NCBI GenBank assembly: GCA_003640385.1
Contig: RCAB01000143.1
Coordinates: forward strand, 62,001-126,000
Length of the DNA: 64,000 nucleotides
Reading direction: 5' to 3'
Source of the DNA: Setaria digitata
Taxonomy: Eukaryota > Nematoda > Chromadorea > Rhabditida > Setariidae
Shown: in pieces, positions 10,908 to 23,692 of the stretch
Layout of the letters: the number at the start of each line of letters is the position of its first letter
How positions within the stretch are numbered: the stretch's first letter is position 1
The notes under the pieces: generated by a model
Databases searched by the model: none
What the model was told of the DNA's origin: nothing
What the model saw: the letters and a program-made list of their open reading frames with translations, nothing else
Program-made: the position numbers and the translations under genes

Positions 10908-11843
10908 AGCATTTCATATGAAGGATACTGTAAACAAAGGTAAAACAACAAAATAATATCTACCTGTGACGAAATGCATATGTACATGGAGCAGAGGATA
11001 ATTAAAATGATTCAAATGAACTCTTAAAATTGATCACAATAAAGTCAAAATTCGACTTCATTTGTATCGTGCCAATAAAACTCACGAAACAACACTAAGC
11101 TCACATTTCGTATAAATTTCATCCCAGAACAGTGAAATAATCGTTAAAAAACTGACACCCACACATATGCATATCAGAATATCGGTAATTCATACAGTGT
11201 ACATCAAGTCAGTTACGGAATGTTGAAATCCGAGGGATCGATAATTGCTGTCACCAATATGATATTCATGGATGGTTGATTCATTCAGTGGTTTAGATCA
11301 TATCAGATGGCAGGCCCACATACTATAGATTTGTTCATGTCACTCAAGTCAAGATCCAAATGGGTTGATTCAGTTGATCGATGAAAAGGAAATGAATCAG
11401 CCGATAACTATGTAACATTAATAAATTCAGTAGTGAAATCCACCATTTCAATTTAATTTTCCGTACTCTCAACGCGTTTGTATGTGTGCAAGGAACAAAA
11501 TAGATAAACAAAAATACGAAATGAAAAGAAATTGAAATATTAAACTTGACTGATTGTTAAATAGATCAATGAAAATAAAGCAGAACACATAGTATTGAGA
11601 AGGATAGATGAAAGCCTAGGCGCTGTTTAAGCCAATTTATTCGACAAGTCTCTTAGTTGAAAAGGGATAGCTGTTTGAGAAGCTTGAAATGAAAGGAAGC
11701 AAAAAGGGAAGGGCGGAAAGGAAACGGAAGATTGAATTTGAATGAAAGAAAAGCCCTTAATTGTTAAGGCCTCTTCCTGTTAATACGAGAGACTAAAACT
11801 AGTTCTTCTACTACAATCTAAGGAAGGGTTGGAAAAAAGAAAA
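10908..11843. other. Mostly noncoding
   Basis: An open frame at 11289-11384 follows an acceptor (gattcattcag) and contains QMAGPHTIDLFM; it is short and isolated. The rest is unique A+T-rich DNA. Confidence 0.45.
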
Positions 11844-12059
11844 ATGAGCACAGTTGATGACAACATCATTTGGCAACAAAGGGTAAAGTCATTTCTAGTA
11901 GGTGCTGGTTACTGGAATTATTCTTTAACATCCAGCAAATTCACATTTTCCAGTTCCAACGAATTAAATCAAAAAGCTAAACAAATAAGATATGAAACAA
12001 ATAATTTCCTATGTTTTATTGTTATATTAAAAACAGAAAACAATTCCTTTTTCGAATAA
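11844..12059 (+). CDS. Hypothetical ORF, 71 codons
   Basis: ATG in good context (aaaaATGAGC). It starts MSTVDDNIIWQQR, then a Ser-rich middle (SLTSSKFTFSSSNE). A possible donor (gtaaag) lies after codon 13, so only the first codons may be an exon. No family recognised. Confidence 0.28.
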   Translation: MSTVDDNIIWQQRVKSFLVGAGYWNYSLTSSKFTFSSSNELNQKAKQIRYETNNFLCFIVILKTENNSFFE

Positions 12060-12808
12060 AGTTAATTTATCTGAAAATGAATCTGAATTTTTGAGAAATT
12101 ATTTCTGCAAATTGAAATTTATTTATTTTTAAGAGAATTTAGAGCTTTTCAAATTATTACAAATATAAATATGGAGAGAGAATGGAGGAAGAAGTAGAGA
12201 TGAAATATGAAATTGTAATGGTAATGGGCAGATATTTCAAGTGTTCAGAAGTTATACTTGAGTAGGACAGATGCGAATGCAAACGATACAAATGAGCAAA
12301 TGCATAAATAGAATGGGGAATAAAATTAAATATTTAACGAGGAAAACTTACTACTTTTCCAACCAAATAAAGATAAAATGGTAGAAAAATTAGGAGCTTA
12401 CTTAAATTAAATTAGGTGCTTGATATTTGATGAAAAAAAAAGAAAAAGTTGCAAAGAAATTTTCGAAAAAAAAAAAAAAAAACCAGAATAGGATTTGAAA
12501 AATATCTCGTTGAAATTTATTCGATTAGCAGTTGTAAATAAGAGTTAGTGTAATTAGCTTAGAGTAATTTTTAATAATGATTTCAAATTAAAATTTCAAT
12601 GAATGATATTCCTTTCACTTCTACATTAGCAACAATTCTCGTTTATATATCTTTGAATATTACAATCCTTTTTATAAAATTAAAGAAAAAAAAAACAACA
12701 ACCAATAATCTTCTCGTTAAAAATCTGCAATAATATCCAAATTTTCATTTAAAAATTAAAGAAAAAAAAAAGGAGGAAAAGAGAAAAGAAAATGAAAGAT
12801 GAGAAATA

Positions 12809-12843
<35 letters not shown>

Positions 12844-12924
12844 GAAAGAAGCAACTAAAAAACTACAAAACTGTAAAGTCAACGATGGATGAAAAGTAAA
12901 AAGGAAAAAAAAAAATGTTAAAGC
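12060..12924. other. A-rich noncoding stretch
   Basis: Extremely A-rich, including an A run of about 30 at 12811-12840 and several shorter ones. No gene seen. Confidence 0.6.
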
Positions 12925-13404
12925 ATGATGAAAAGGGAAAAAACAATTTTAGTTTGCCGGATGCCTAAGCCTACAGAAAGAACCAGTCAACACTCAGAAA
13001 TCATCAGAATCATCACCATGAACCATTTACATTACAATCCTGATCAAGATAGCATATCATGGCATTTATCAGTATTCAGTATTTCCCGTTCTAAATCATT
13101 TCATTCATTCATTCATTCAAATCAACCAGCATCATTCCTTCCATCTTTCTCCTCTACAAAACTCCCTTTTTCCGTCCATCTTTTTTTTTTTTTTTCACCT
13201 TATACCGGAAAAGAACAACAACACCTATGCTGCATAGAAAATAAAAGAAAAAAAGGAAGAAATAATTGCCGACTGGAACAACTTTGGTATGGAAAAAAAT
13301 TGAAAAATCGAAGCTTTATATCGAAAAAAAGAAGGAAATTCCTTTCCGAACATGCGAATACTTGCTTTTTCGAAGCTTCCAGCAAACGAATATTGAAAAT
13401 TTAA
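12925..13404 (+). CDS. Hypothetical ORF, 159 codons
   Basis: Longest frame not made of a microsatellite. It starts ATGATG. First third is varied (PKPTERTSQHSEI). The middle is Ser/Phe-rich and contains a CATTCATT tract and a poly-T run. The last third is basic (KRKKGRNNCRLEQ). Length is beyond what chance usually gives here, but A-rich DNA lacks T-containing stops, which weakens that argument. Unrecognised. Confidence 0.3.
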   Translation: MMKREKTILVCRMPKPTERTSQHSEIIRIITMNHLHYNPDQDSISWHLSVFSISRSKSFHSFIHSNQPASFLPSFSSTKLPFSVHLFFFFSPYTGKEQQHLCCIENKRKKGRNNCRLEQLWYGKKLKNRSFISKKRRKFLSEHANTCFFEASSKRILKI

Positions 13405-14437
13405 ATTTGAAACACCTGAAATCCGTTTATCCGCTTTTCATTCAAAATGAAACCATCCTATTCCATTTATTTTTACTGCAGTTTCAAAAGGTATTTCCTG
13501 AGCAATAAAAGTCTGGATGTGCAGACTTTCTTTCTTCAAGGAAGTACACTTAATTAGAAACCAGCTTGAAATAAGCAGCACCTAAATCTGGTAAAAAAAG
13601 ATATAATTCCACTTTCCCAATCTTTGCATCAAGCTCAGTACTGTTCTGTCTCCCTCTCTCTCTGGCTTTTTTTTATATGTTATATGCAAATAAATTTAAT
13701 TTTCTCAAAAAAAAAAAAAATGAAGTATTTATGAGGCAGCAATGGAAAGCAATGGATTATCACCGTATTGACTAACAATTATGATAGGAATTTGACAAAT
13801 GATCCAATAAGTCATTAGTAGTCAACTGCTACAAAATGTAAGGAGGAAATATTTCCTACGAATTCCTTTTCATGCCTTTCCAGTGGTAAATAAAAATTTA
13901 ATCAATGTTCTTTCTTAATAAAGAGAAAAAAAAAAGTGGAAAACAATGTGGGAAAATTCTGTCCTTTTCTCAAATCCTTTAAATGTAAGCGCAAATTTTT
14001 ATATCATTTGAAATCTGAAAGTGAAAATCAAATTTAACTGTCAAGAGAGAAATTCAGCTGTTATGAAATTTATAATTTGAAAAAAAAAAAAAAAAAGAAG
14101 AAAGTAGAAAGTCATAAATAGGACGCAATAACTAACGCTCAGTATAATACTATACTTCTGCAAGGTCATATACGAATCTAAAAAGCCAATAAAAAAGTCT
14201 TTTTTAGGTTGGCGCAAAATTCCCGATCAGAAAATTTGAATTCGAAAGATAATCAAATTAATATTAAAATCCAGGTGGTTGTTTAGATAGTAATTACAGT
14301 AGCAATATCAACAATTAAAAAAAAACGATTAAATTGGTCAGATTTCGATAAATTTTATTTTTATACATCTGTCCTAAAAAAGAAAATAATCCTTTTAAAT
14401 TACTTTTAAAAATCTTAAAAAAAGCGACCAAACTAAC
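13405..14437. other. A+T-rich noncoding stretch
   Basis: A runs at about 13707 and 14079 and a short CT patch near 13650. No gene seen. Confidence 0.5.
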
Positions 14438-14572
14438 CTAGATGATAGTGAAATAGAAAAAGGAAAAGAGGATGCATCATCTGTCCTAAATAGATGATGA
14501 TTTCGGGTAGGATAGATAGTTCTGGGATGTCCAACATGTAGAATGATGGTCGCCCTTGAAAATATGTCATTA
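14438..14572 (-). CDS. Candidate internal exon, 135 nt
   Basis: On the minus strand the acceptor cgattcag and the donor TAG|gttagt enclose two open frames. The one matching both phases contains RATIILHVGHPRTIYP. An alternative acceptor at 14555 gives the other frame. Next to it lies a (GAATC)n-like tract. No partner exon found. Confidence 0.22.
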
Positions 14573-16111
14573 CTGAATCGAATCGAATCGAGTCGACATT
14601 CACTCATTCCCGACAAACTTTGTCCATCGTTCTTATCCCTCTGCAATATCTTACAAAATAGATTGATGGATCAATCCGATATTTTTTGCAAAATTATTCG
14701 AAAATTAATTATTACCATTCATTTACTTCTTAAAGCATAATTCTGCAGCAAAAACAATAATAAGAATAGTAATATCACGATGATATATGATGCTTTTATC
14801 ATCTTACTTACTCATTTCAATATTTTATCACTGTTTGAAGACAAAAAAAAGAAAAAAGAATTACAGTGATGCTTGATAACTGATTAAAGGATTACATGTG
14901 ATTTGACATCACTAACCTGAAAGGTGGATTGTTACACTTAATCATTGTTATATCTAATAGCAGTTTAATCAAGCTATGAATGGTGGATCTAGTTCATATA
15001 ACTAAAAGAAAAAAATAGAACTATATTCTATTTTTGGAAGTGTAACATAAATTTAGACAAAATCATTAAATTATATTCTTCCTTCTAGACCAAGTATAAC
15101 TAATGGTCTCAGTTGCAATAGCTCAATTATCATTTAGACGAGTATTTTAGTCTCTACTAAATCTCCTGTTTATGGTGATGATAATGTTAAAATATCACAG
15201 CAAACTCTCCCTCTATATAAGCATGGGAAGTAAGTGAGAGTAGTAACAGCATAAAAATGATGATTAGAACGTTTCGCTGTTGTAAAAAGCAATACAATAC
15301 CATAACGTTCAAGGTAAGCTAATCAGTAAGTGATCAATCATCCAAAGAAGTCATTTTTGTCATTTGTTTTAACTCATTGCTGGATATAAGTACAATACAT
15401 ATTTACACGTCGGATTCGCTAGCACAGATGTAAATGCTGCTGATCTGTGTTGCTTTAACATTAAGATGCGATGTTTTCCTCAAACGACACTGTTAATAAT
15501 AACAAAGAGAAAATTTTATAGGATAAAAAGGTTTTTTGGCATGAGATAGAAGAAACAAGAAAATTAAACTAAGACAAAATGAATGTAATAAAAAGCAGAA
15601 CCATCGTAGGCATCAAGCAATCTCTAACCGGCATCTATCTCTTCTAATCATTACCGAATATCTTTTTTCTGAAAGAAAAATTTTTTTCCTTTTCTCATTC
15701 GTTTTCTTTCTTTTTTCTTCTGCTACACCCAAACAAGATGGCATACAAAATTGAATTCATCATTAGTCACCAATTTTTGATGTCTTACTTTGTGTGAAAA
15801 AAAACGAAAAAAAAGAATTTTTGTTTTTCTCCAAATTTACAATGAATTTTTTTTCTTTCCTTCCTCTTCTATTCCTTGGAACCAAGCAGAAAAAAGTGGT
15901 AAAATTTTTTTCATCTCTGCTAATAGTTTCAAACTTTTCACAATTACAGATCCATCAATCATCCATCATCCATCATACTTCGAGAGACTTCTTATATACA
16001 CGACATGCAAGTGACAACCGTATAACCAATTTCTCCGGAATGTCCATATAAGCAACTTTTGAGTTACCCATTAATGGTGTCAAATTTTGCACAAATGACA
16101 ATTATTTTTAG
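14573..16111. other. Mostly noncoding
   Basis: A frame at 15842-15898 looks like a signal sequence (MNFFSFLPLLFLG) and is followed by gtaaaa, but nothing downstream supports it. CCATC-type short repeats at about 15957-15985. Confidence 0.4.
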
Positions 16112-16831
16112 GCAAATGAATCTTTAATTATACCCCCAGCAGAATAATAGAAAGATGTCAGGTAAGAATAAAAGATTCATACCTTCCCTTCCTCCCTTCC
16201 AACCTTTTACAGGCTCCAGTATTCAAGGACATTTAACATATTCGATAGTGGCACAATGTCGAAAAAGTGACTGATTTTTGGGTGACTAGCAAATTATCTT
16301 TTGAAAGAAAAAATGCAATGTTTGAAAACCAGAAATGATAAAATATGAAAAAAATTGACATTAAAACTTCAACTTACGCTACAAACAAAAATCTGTAATT
16401 TTGAAGTTCTAATTTGAGTACTTAGGTTTACTTTCATCTCCTTCTTGTTCTTCTTTATTACAGTCAGAATTTTGTACCATATAATTAATTTTTACTTAGC
16501 TACTTTTCTATTCCAATTATCCGTTTACTTTTACACTAATAACAATTTTCCAAGTAGTGGTGGACGAAAGAACCTCATTAAATTCTTATTCATGAAGTTT
16601 TACGGTTCACCATGTACAGTAAATATTTGTTCATCCATTTTCCCTCCCATTGCTTTTACCCTTAGATTAATTTCCTTTTTTTTTTTCTATTTTTTACCAT
16701 CGAAGTCACAATTTACAATTGGAATTATTTCTACGAAAATGATTATAAATCATCGAGAAATACGCTATACATCCAAAATGCTAGAGGATTTAATGCTGAA
16801 TATTAAGATCCTTCGTTTTTATCCCTCTTAA
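16112..16831 (+). CDS. Candidate three-exon gene, about 142 residues
   Basis: The acceptor caattatttttag precedes a 43-nt leader and ATG at 16155, as at a spliced-leader site. Exon one ends at a consensus donor (TCAG|gtaagaat). The 51-bp intron (16162-16212) ends in a pyrimidine tract and ttttacag. Exon two (from 16213) reads GSSIQGHLTYSIVAQC and may leave at gtgact after 16266. Exon three (16464-16831) has acceptor tctttattacag and continues in phase for 121 codons. It is rich in Phe, Ile and Tyr, with two or three hydrophobic segments, so a small membrane protein is possible. The second donor is the weakest point; without it exon two ends at TGA 16274. Confidence 0.4.
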
Positions 16832-17133
16832 AACACTGATAGTCTGCGAGTTGCAGTAAGCACACTTACCATTCTTCTTAATCGTCCTCGTCTTATCAGC
16901 AATTCATTTATAGCAATCGAACACGTATGTCTATCATGTTTGACGTTGTAATGATTGGCCCCTGCATTAGCTTAGAGCATACTAAGGTTGCGTAGCACTT
17001 AGTGTACTGCATACATGCTAGGTCTTGGACAAAAATGAGAAAAATGTGTAAATGAACTTGTTCAGGAATCATTCATTAACAGATGAAGAGAAGAATATTC
17101 TTTAGGATCACCAGATGAAATGAAACAAATCTA

Positions 17134-17259
17134 ATGATGGGAAAATTATTTACGAAATGGATGAACTCGAAAACTAATGGAAGCATTGGACGACGTTGTT
17201 GCTCCAGCGAGAGCAGTGGACAGTTAACGACATGTCTGTCCCTGCTACTGTTAATGTGA
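17134..17259 (+). CDS. Hypothetical small ORF, 41 codons
   Basis: ATGATG lies 22 bases after a possible acceptor (gaatattctttag). Reads MNSKTNGSIGRRCCSSESSG, then a Leu-rich end. It sits at the start of a G+C-richer island (about 17140-17520). The minus strand is also open for 91 codons here, so orientation is uncertain. Confidence 0.25.
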   Translation: MMGKLFTKWMNSKTNGSIGRRCCSSESSGQLTTCLSLLLLM

Positions 17260-17374
17260 CAGCAGCAATGACAAGATGCTAGTACAGTGAATGACTGGTG
17301 GGTGAGTTTCGAAATGCAAGGCTGGATGAGTGCTGACAACTGCAGAAGCATTCACGACGAATGAATAACAGATA

Positions 17375-17509
17375 ATGGACATGTTGGTGAATTCGTCCCA
17401 CACCCACCACTCCCAACCATCCGAGTTCCCGCGGTTTGCCAACAACAATCGGCGGAGTAGACGCAGCAACGGCAACAATAACAACAGCAGCAACAACACT
17501 ACTGCGTGA
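17375..17509 (+). CDS. Asn/Ser-rich small ORF, 44 codons
   Basis: ATG after an in-frame stop. His/Ser-rich (NSSHTHHSQPSEFPRF), then Arg-rich (NNNRRSRRSNG) and an Asn run before TGA. Such tracts are common in regulatory proteins of animals. Possibly a first exon; no good donor was seen before the stop. The minus strand codes a Leu run. Confidence 0.28.
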   Translation: MDMLVNSSHTHHSQPSEFPRFANNNRRSRRSNGNNNNSSNNTTA

Positions 17510-17558
17510 TTCCGCAAAATTGGATTTCTCGAATCAATATTTTGCTAGAAATATTCCG

Positions 17559-17579
17559 AAGAGAGAGAGAGAGAGAGAC
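17559..17579. repeat. (GA)n microsatellite
   Basis: Short GA tract just downstream of the G+C island. Confidence 0.9.
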
Positions 17580-19186
<1,607 letters not shown>

Positions 19187-21513
19187 TCAGCGAAGAAACT
19201 CTTCCAGCAACCTAAAACAATGAAGTAAGCAAATGTTACTCTAACTTAAATAGAAGAGAAAAAATTATAAGTTGCAGCGCAAAAGAAAAAGAATAAATAA
19301 AGCATAAACTGCAACGTAAAAAGGAGCATAATTAATGGTAATGTGAAAATATGAATTAAGTAAAATAAACATTTATTATATTAAACACACACAAATTTGG
19401 AGGAAAGTTGCGGAAAAAAAGGTCAAGTGGAGAAGTGAACTTCAACAGTTAGCAAATGTAAAAAACGTCACGCTGCAAATTGAACTTGAATTACAAAAAA
19501 AAATGAGGAAATGTATGCAATGGCCATTGTAACAGAATTCAATTCCATTCAAACACTCCCATCCATCCTCTACCATCTCTGTCTATCCAGAGCAGCCATA
19601 GAAAAAGAGCAACTGGCCATCGTCCAATTTTCCCACATTTACCATAATTGGCACAATGCCAACAAAACGGGGAATTCCCCTCTGGATTGTTTGTGCCAAC
19701 ATGAAAACATCAACAAGTGCACTTGCCAATGACAGTTTGATTTGCAGGCACAGCAAATGGATACGGTACCCGAAGCGGCAAATTCAAATAGGCAGTAGTT
19801 TGGGAGGCAGTAAACACCATCATCCTCCTTTTGCGAAGCTTTTTCTCTCTATTGAGTTTCACTGCTTATTATGGGTGACGTACACACGTGCGTCACATGT
19901 GAAATGAAATTTGAAATTTCACACGTACACATATGAAACACTTATTCCACGTAGATGTCAACTGCTGTCATCATTGACTGACTGTATGGTAATTTCAGAA
20001 ATTTTAAATTATCCAGTAACTTTTAGTGGAATTAATCCTCTCCATCATATTTAACCACTTCAACTGATTTTGTGCAAAAAACTATAATCAACTTATCAAA
20101 GAGTAATAGTGAGGAAAGCAATCATCCACCGGACTTTTTCTTATGCTGGAATCTGAACTACACTTTTAAGTTGACAAGATGTAAGAGCATAATCCATGTT
20201 GATAAAATGGTAGCACAAAATTGTTGCTGCAGGAAAGAGTGTTTAAGGAAAAGAAAGATAAAAAGATAACAAGAAGAACGAAATACTGGAAGCATTACTT
20301 TATTGATTTCTGCCATGTAAAATAATAAAACAAAACTTTAGAAACATCAATTAGCTATAAAAAGTGTAAAGTAAAGAGAAACAACACAAAACAGCGTGAA
20401 AATATCCTTCATCTTGAAGTCGCTTTATGTTACATAAAATAAAGAAACTTACTTGATGCGTCGTTCCAGAAAACTGTTCCAATGAACGGACTTACTCACA
20501 TCCTCAAGAGCTAAAAAACATTGGAAAATTATGAAAAAAAAAAAAAAAAAGTGGGAATAGCATAAATTAATTTTAAATAAGATAAAAAAGAAAAAACGTG
20601 TTTCGTACAAACACTGATCCGAGTTTAATTTGGGGGAAAGCATACTTTCTCGACAAACCAGGGCTATAGATATTTAACTTTTGTAGTCATTTTTAATGCT
20701 ATAAAAAAGGATGAATGTACGCTGAAATCTGCCTTTTGTTTCAGTCTCATTTCAATATCAGTGAATGCTTGGCTGAAATTAATGCATTCCCAAATCTTCT
20801 TGCCACTGAATGACACAAAACTGGACAGAAAAAGTTTGCCCTCAATCTGTTTCACTTTTTAATTTTTTGCAGCTATCTAAAAAAGTTCAGCAGAAATCAC
20901 GAGAAATTTTTAGAAAAAAAAAAAAAAAATGAAAAATGTCTCAATTCAATGCATGCGAAATGTTAAAAGTGATTATCAGCAGAGATAAGGATCATTGCTC
21001 AAATTGAGTTGATCCTTTCAGATCAGTTTTACTCACTTGAAGAAGACTAAAAGAAGGATGTTATAACCGAATTTATAATAAACATTCTCCAGTTGAGTAC
21101 GTTTGGAATGAACAGTACTTCATCCATTACCAAATGAGACCTTATCGTTTAGTGGACTATAACATTCTTGCTGATAGGTGAAATAATATAGAATTAGGTT
21201 ACTGCAAATCAACAAAAATTGATTTGAATAATAATGTTAGTTTTTGGTAGCAAATATACTCAATGCAATTTAAAATTCTAAACTTTCAAATAGAAAAGAA
21301 GCTTTTGGGATGCAGCCTTGACCCATTTTCACTTTCAACGTCTGACACATTATCTGAAAAGTACACCATGAAATTTCTGTCACACAAAAGTCCAGATCAT
21401 GACTGATAGAAAAGATGATACCTCCACACCTACCTATTCTGTAATTTAGTACTTTGTAACAAGCTAACCTTATTCGTCGCTTGACCATTTACCAGCCAGT
21501 TGAAAGAAGATTT
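19187..21513 (-). CDS. Four-exon gene fragment, function unknown
   Basis: Exons on the minus strand: 21513-21469 (acceptor tctgaattttag, donor gttagc; NWLVNGQATNK), 21353-21284 (acceptor tgtacttttcag, donor gtttag; MGQGCIPKASFLFE), 20510-20453 (acceptor aatgttttttag, donor gtaagt; LEDVSKSVHWNSFLERRIK) and 19211-19187 (acceptor cattgttttag; LLEEFLR then TGA). All junction phases agree. The third exon has the best splice sites. No initiator found upstream. An alternative first donor (gtaggt at 21433) and an extra exon at 20772-20721 (acceptor attaatttcag) do not fit the phases. The product end looks helical and charged. Not recognised. Confidence 0.35.
19511..19732 (+). CDS. Hypothetical ORF, 73 codons, Cys-rich end
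   Basis: ATG at 19511 in a patch clearly richer in G+C than the flanks. Mixed composition (SRAAIEKEQLAIVQFSH) and a C-terminus with four Cys (CLCQHENINKCTCQ). It lies inside an intron of the opposite-strand model. The patch also carries an NFI-type palindrome and several GCCAA half sites, so a regulatory element is an equal alternative. Confidence 0.33.
   Translation: MYAMAIVTEFNSIQTLPSILYHLCLSRAAIEKEQLAIVQFSHIYHNWHNANKTGNSPLDCLCQHENINKCTCQ
19648..19662. promoter_or_regulatory. NFI-type palindrome TTGGC-N5-GCCAA
   Basis: TTGGCACAATGCCAA matches the full nuclear factor I consensus exactly. More GCCAA or GCCAT half sites lie within about 130 bp on both sides. NFI proteins exist in nematodes. 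Binding here is inference. Confidence 0.4.
20072..20269 (+). CDS. Hypothetical ORF, 65 codons, basic Cys-rich end
   Basis: The frame opens after a stop near 20035 and has no good ATG at its start, so it could be an exon. Contains SEESNHPPDFFLCWNLNY and ends with a basic Cys cluster (NCCCRKECLRKRKIKR). Unrecognised. No strong acceptor. Confidence 0.28.
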   Translation: MQKTIINLSKSNSEESNHPPDFFLCWNLNYTFKLTRCKSIIHVDKMVAQNCCCRKECLRKRKIKR

Positions 21514-21691
21514 CTAAAATTCAGAAAACGACTAATCGGTTGCTGGCATCAATCAAATTCTACTCGACATATCACTTTAAAGCCTGTGTAAACGTTTCAA
21601 GCATCCTCAAGCTAACCTTAACATCACTTACTAGTAGATTCTCATCTCAAGAATACTTATTCGTTGCTTTTCATCTTTAATTCTATTTCAG

Positions 21692-21855
21692 AGAAACAGA
21701 AAAATATTACCTTTCAAACAAGCAATTTAGTAGTTTATTGGATCTTAATGAGGGAATTTCTTATTTCCAAAATTCCAATGCTCTTTAAAGTTGTCATTTT
21801 CATATCCATATGGAAGGGTATTTTGCATAAAATCCTGAAAAATTATATGAATTAA
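21692..21855 (+). CDS. Candidate terminal exon, 54 codons
   Basis: Strong acceptor (tctttaattctatttcag), then an open frame to TAA with a hydrophobic middle (PMLFKVVIFISIW). Back to back with a possible minus-strand acceptor (ctctgaaatag) at the same spot. No partner exon. Confidence 0.22.
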
Positions 21856-22053
21856 TAGCCTATTCCACCTAATTATCTGTTATTATTTGACACAAACCAA
21901 ACCATTTTATTTCAAATTACGGTAAATTGTTGAACAATAATTTTGATGAAGGCAGAAATATTGCCGCCACCACTATCATTATCATTATTAACACACTATA
22001 ATCACCACCATCCTGGCTGTTAATCGAGATAATATATTAAATTGTAGACATTT

Positions 22054-22362
22054 TTAAAAGATTACCGGTATATACGAAAAATAGCTCAGTAAAGTTGACG
22101 GAACCAAAAAAAAAAAAAAGAAAATTTCGGACAGTGGTGCAATGTCGCTTGATGAACTATTTTCAACATTTTTTTGTTCGACAGCAGAATAATTAAAGAA
22201 TAAAGAGAAAGGAAAGAGAACAATGGTGCTTGAAAATCCACTGTCCACATGTTGGTGATCGTTCCGGAATCGTTCCATGGAAATGAAACAGAAATATTTA
22301 CTGTCATAACTTCCGGTATTTGAAATGAAAAAAGGAGCAACACAGAAATTCGTGTAAAACAA
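22054..22362 (-). CDS. Overlapping minus-strand ORFs, about 100 codons
   Basis: Two frames of 102 and 93 codons overlap here. One has a Ser/Asp-rich part (NTGSYDSKYFCF, VENSSSSDIAPLSE). The other has possible glycosylation sites (VNISVSF, NDSGT) then a hydrophobic segment. Both end in a poly-T-coded Phe run. At most one is real. Confidence 0.22.
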   Translation of the reverse strand: MFYTNFCVAPFFISNTGSYDSKYFCFISMERFRNDHQHVDSGFSSTIVLFPFSLFFNYSAVEQKNVENSSSSDIAPLSEIFFFFFLVPSTLLSYFSYIPVIF

Positions 22363-22791
22363 TACATTTTTGAGAACTACTGTCTTCCCATTATCATTAT
22401 CTCATTACACATAAACTTCACCACGTTAACATATAATAAGCAATATGTACAGAAATAATCAAATAACGGTAAGGAATACATAATTAAACAATTAATACAT
22501 ATCTAATTAGTGACGTAAGTGTAATTAAGTAATCGTTTGTGTGATAAATAATACATCTATAATCACTATCAAAAATATAATCAGCACACATCAGCGTAAA
22601 GCCACAAGTGCAGACTCAATTGAAAGCTTTATTTCATGCTAAAAAATAATTTCCAAGAAAGTGGTCGGAACATTTCCTCTTTTTTGAATGATTCATCGGT
22701 CCAATAATTACAAGTTTAATTTATAGGGGACAATGCATTTCCCGTATGCCTTATGAACTATAAAAGTTAAATTAGAGGCTCTCAACAGCAC

Positions 22792-23256
22792 ATGTACCTG
22801 TTCAATTTGTGCATTAAAATCGATTGCTCAATGTATGAGGAAATGTGGAACATACATAAGTTTACGCATGTGACTTGGCTATTTTGTGTACTGAAGGCAA
22901 AATCTGAAGATTAAAAAAGAGCTGTTTCAGTTTTCATCTCTAACGTTAACTCAGCACAGACAAAACATCTTTGAACTTTTGTTTATCAGAAGTCGATGTA
23001 AACAACTAAGCTCTTGAGCAACCATTCTTAGTATCAATCACCTCATGTGGCACAGATGACGAGAAAAAATTAAGGAAGGGAAGAGAGTGGAAAAGGTAAA
23101 TTCGTCTTCATAAAAACACCAGCATTAGAAGATAACCGGTCAAAAGTTCCTGACGGGTTTTATCTCTTTCTGCTTATTTTTCACCGCATGAATTCTTTGC
23201 TTAACTATATGGGCTGCAGTAATAAAATATGCAATGTGAGGTTACCTAAAAAATGA
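22792..23256 (+). CDS. Candidate four-exon gene with very short introns
   Basis: ATG at 22792 lies five bases after a possible acceptor (ctctcaacag|CAC). Exons 22792-22887, 22931-22997, 23032-23095 and 23220-23256 join in phase and end at TGA. Introns are 43, 34 and 124 bp. Acceptors are gctgtttcag, accattcttag and gggctgcag; donors gtactg, gtaaac and gtaaat. The product of about 87 residues starts MYLFNLCIKIDCSMYEEMW and later has a charged stretch (GTDDEKKLRKGREWK). A 34-bp intron is near or below the usual lower limit, which weakens the model. Confidence 0.33.
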
Positions 23257-23414
23257 CCGCATATTTTAGGAAAAAAAATTCTTCAAATGCCTTCGCTGAA
23301 TAAGAGTTACAACGACAACAATAATGATAATAACTGATTATTAGTAGCTAATAATAAGTGCATGATATTGATAAAAGTGATAAAATAACAAGTAATTAAA
23401 AATAGTATGATCAT

Positions 23415-23692
23415 AATAATAATTAGTAATAATTAATAATAATAAACAATAATAATAAATAGTAATAATAAATAATAATAAATAATAATAATAAATAACA
23501 ATAAATAATAATAATAAATAATAATAATAAATAATAATAATAAATAATAATAATAAATAATAATAATAAATAACAATAAAAAATAATAATAAATAATAAT
23601 AATAAATAATAATAATAAATAATAATAAATAATAATAACAAATAATAATAAATAATAATAACAAATAACAATAATAAATAATAATAATAATC
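23415..23692. repeat. AAT-type minisatellite with 13-bp periodicity
   Basis: AAT trinucleotides organised in many places as (AAT)4 plus one A, a 13-bp unit, with occasional AAC variants. The poly-Tyr/Leu frames on the minus strand come from the repeat. Confidence 0.95.

Noticed and set aside
20721..20772. Extra exon of the 19187-21513 gene
   Set aside because: Good acceptor and open frame, but its phases do not fit the neighbouring exons.
21641..21691. Minus-strand exon with GTAAGT donor
   Set aside because: Open in one frame, but its phase gives a stop when joined to the next exon.
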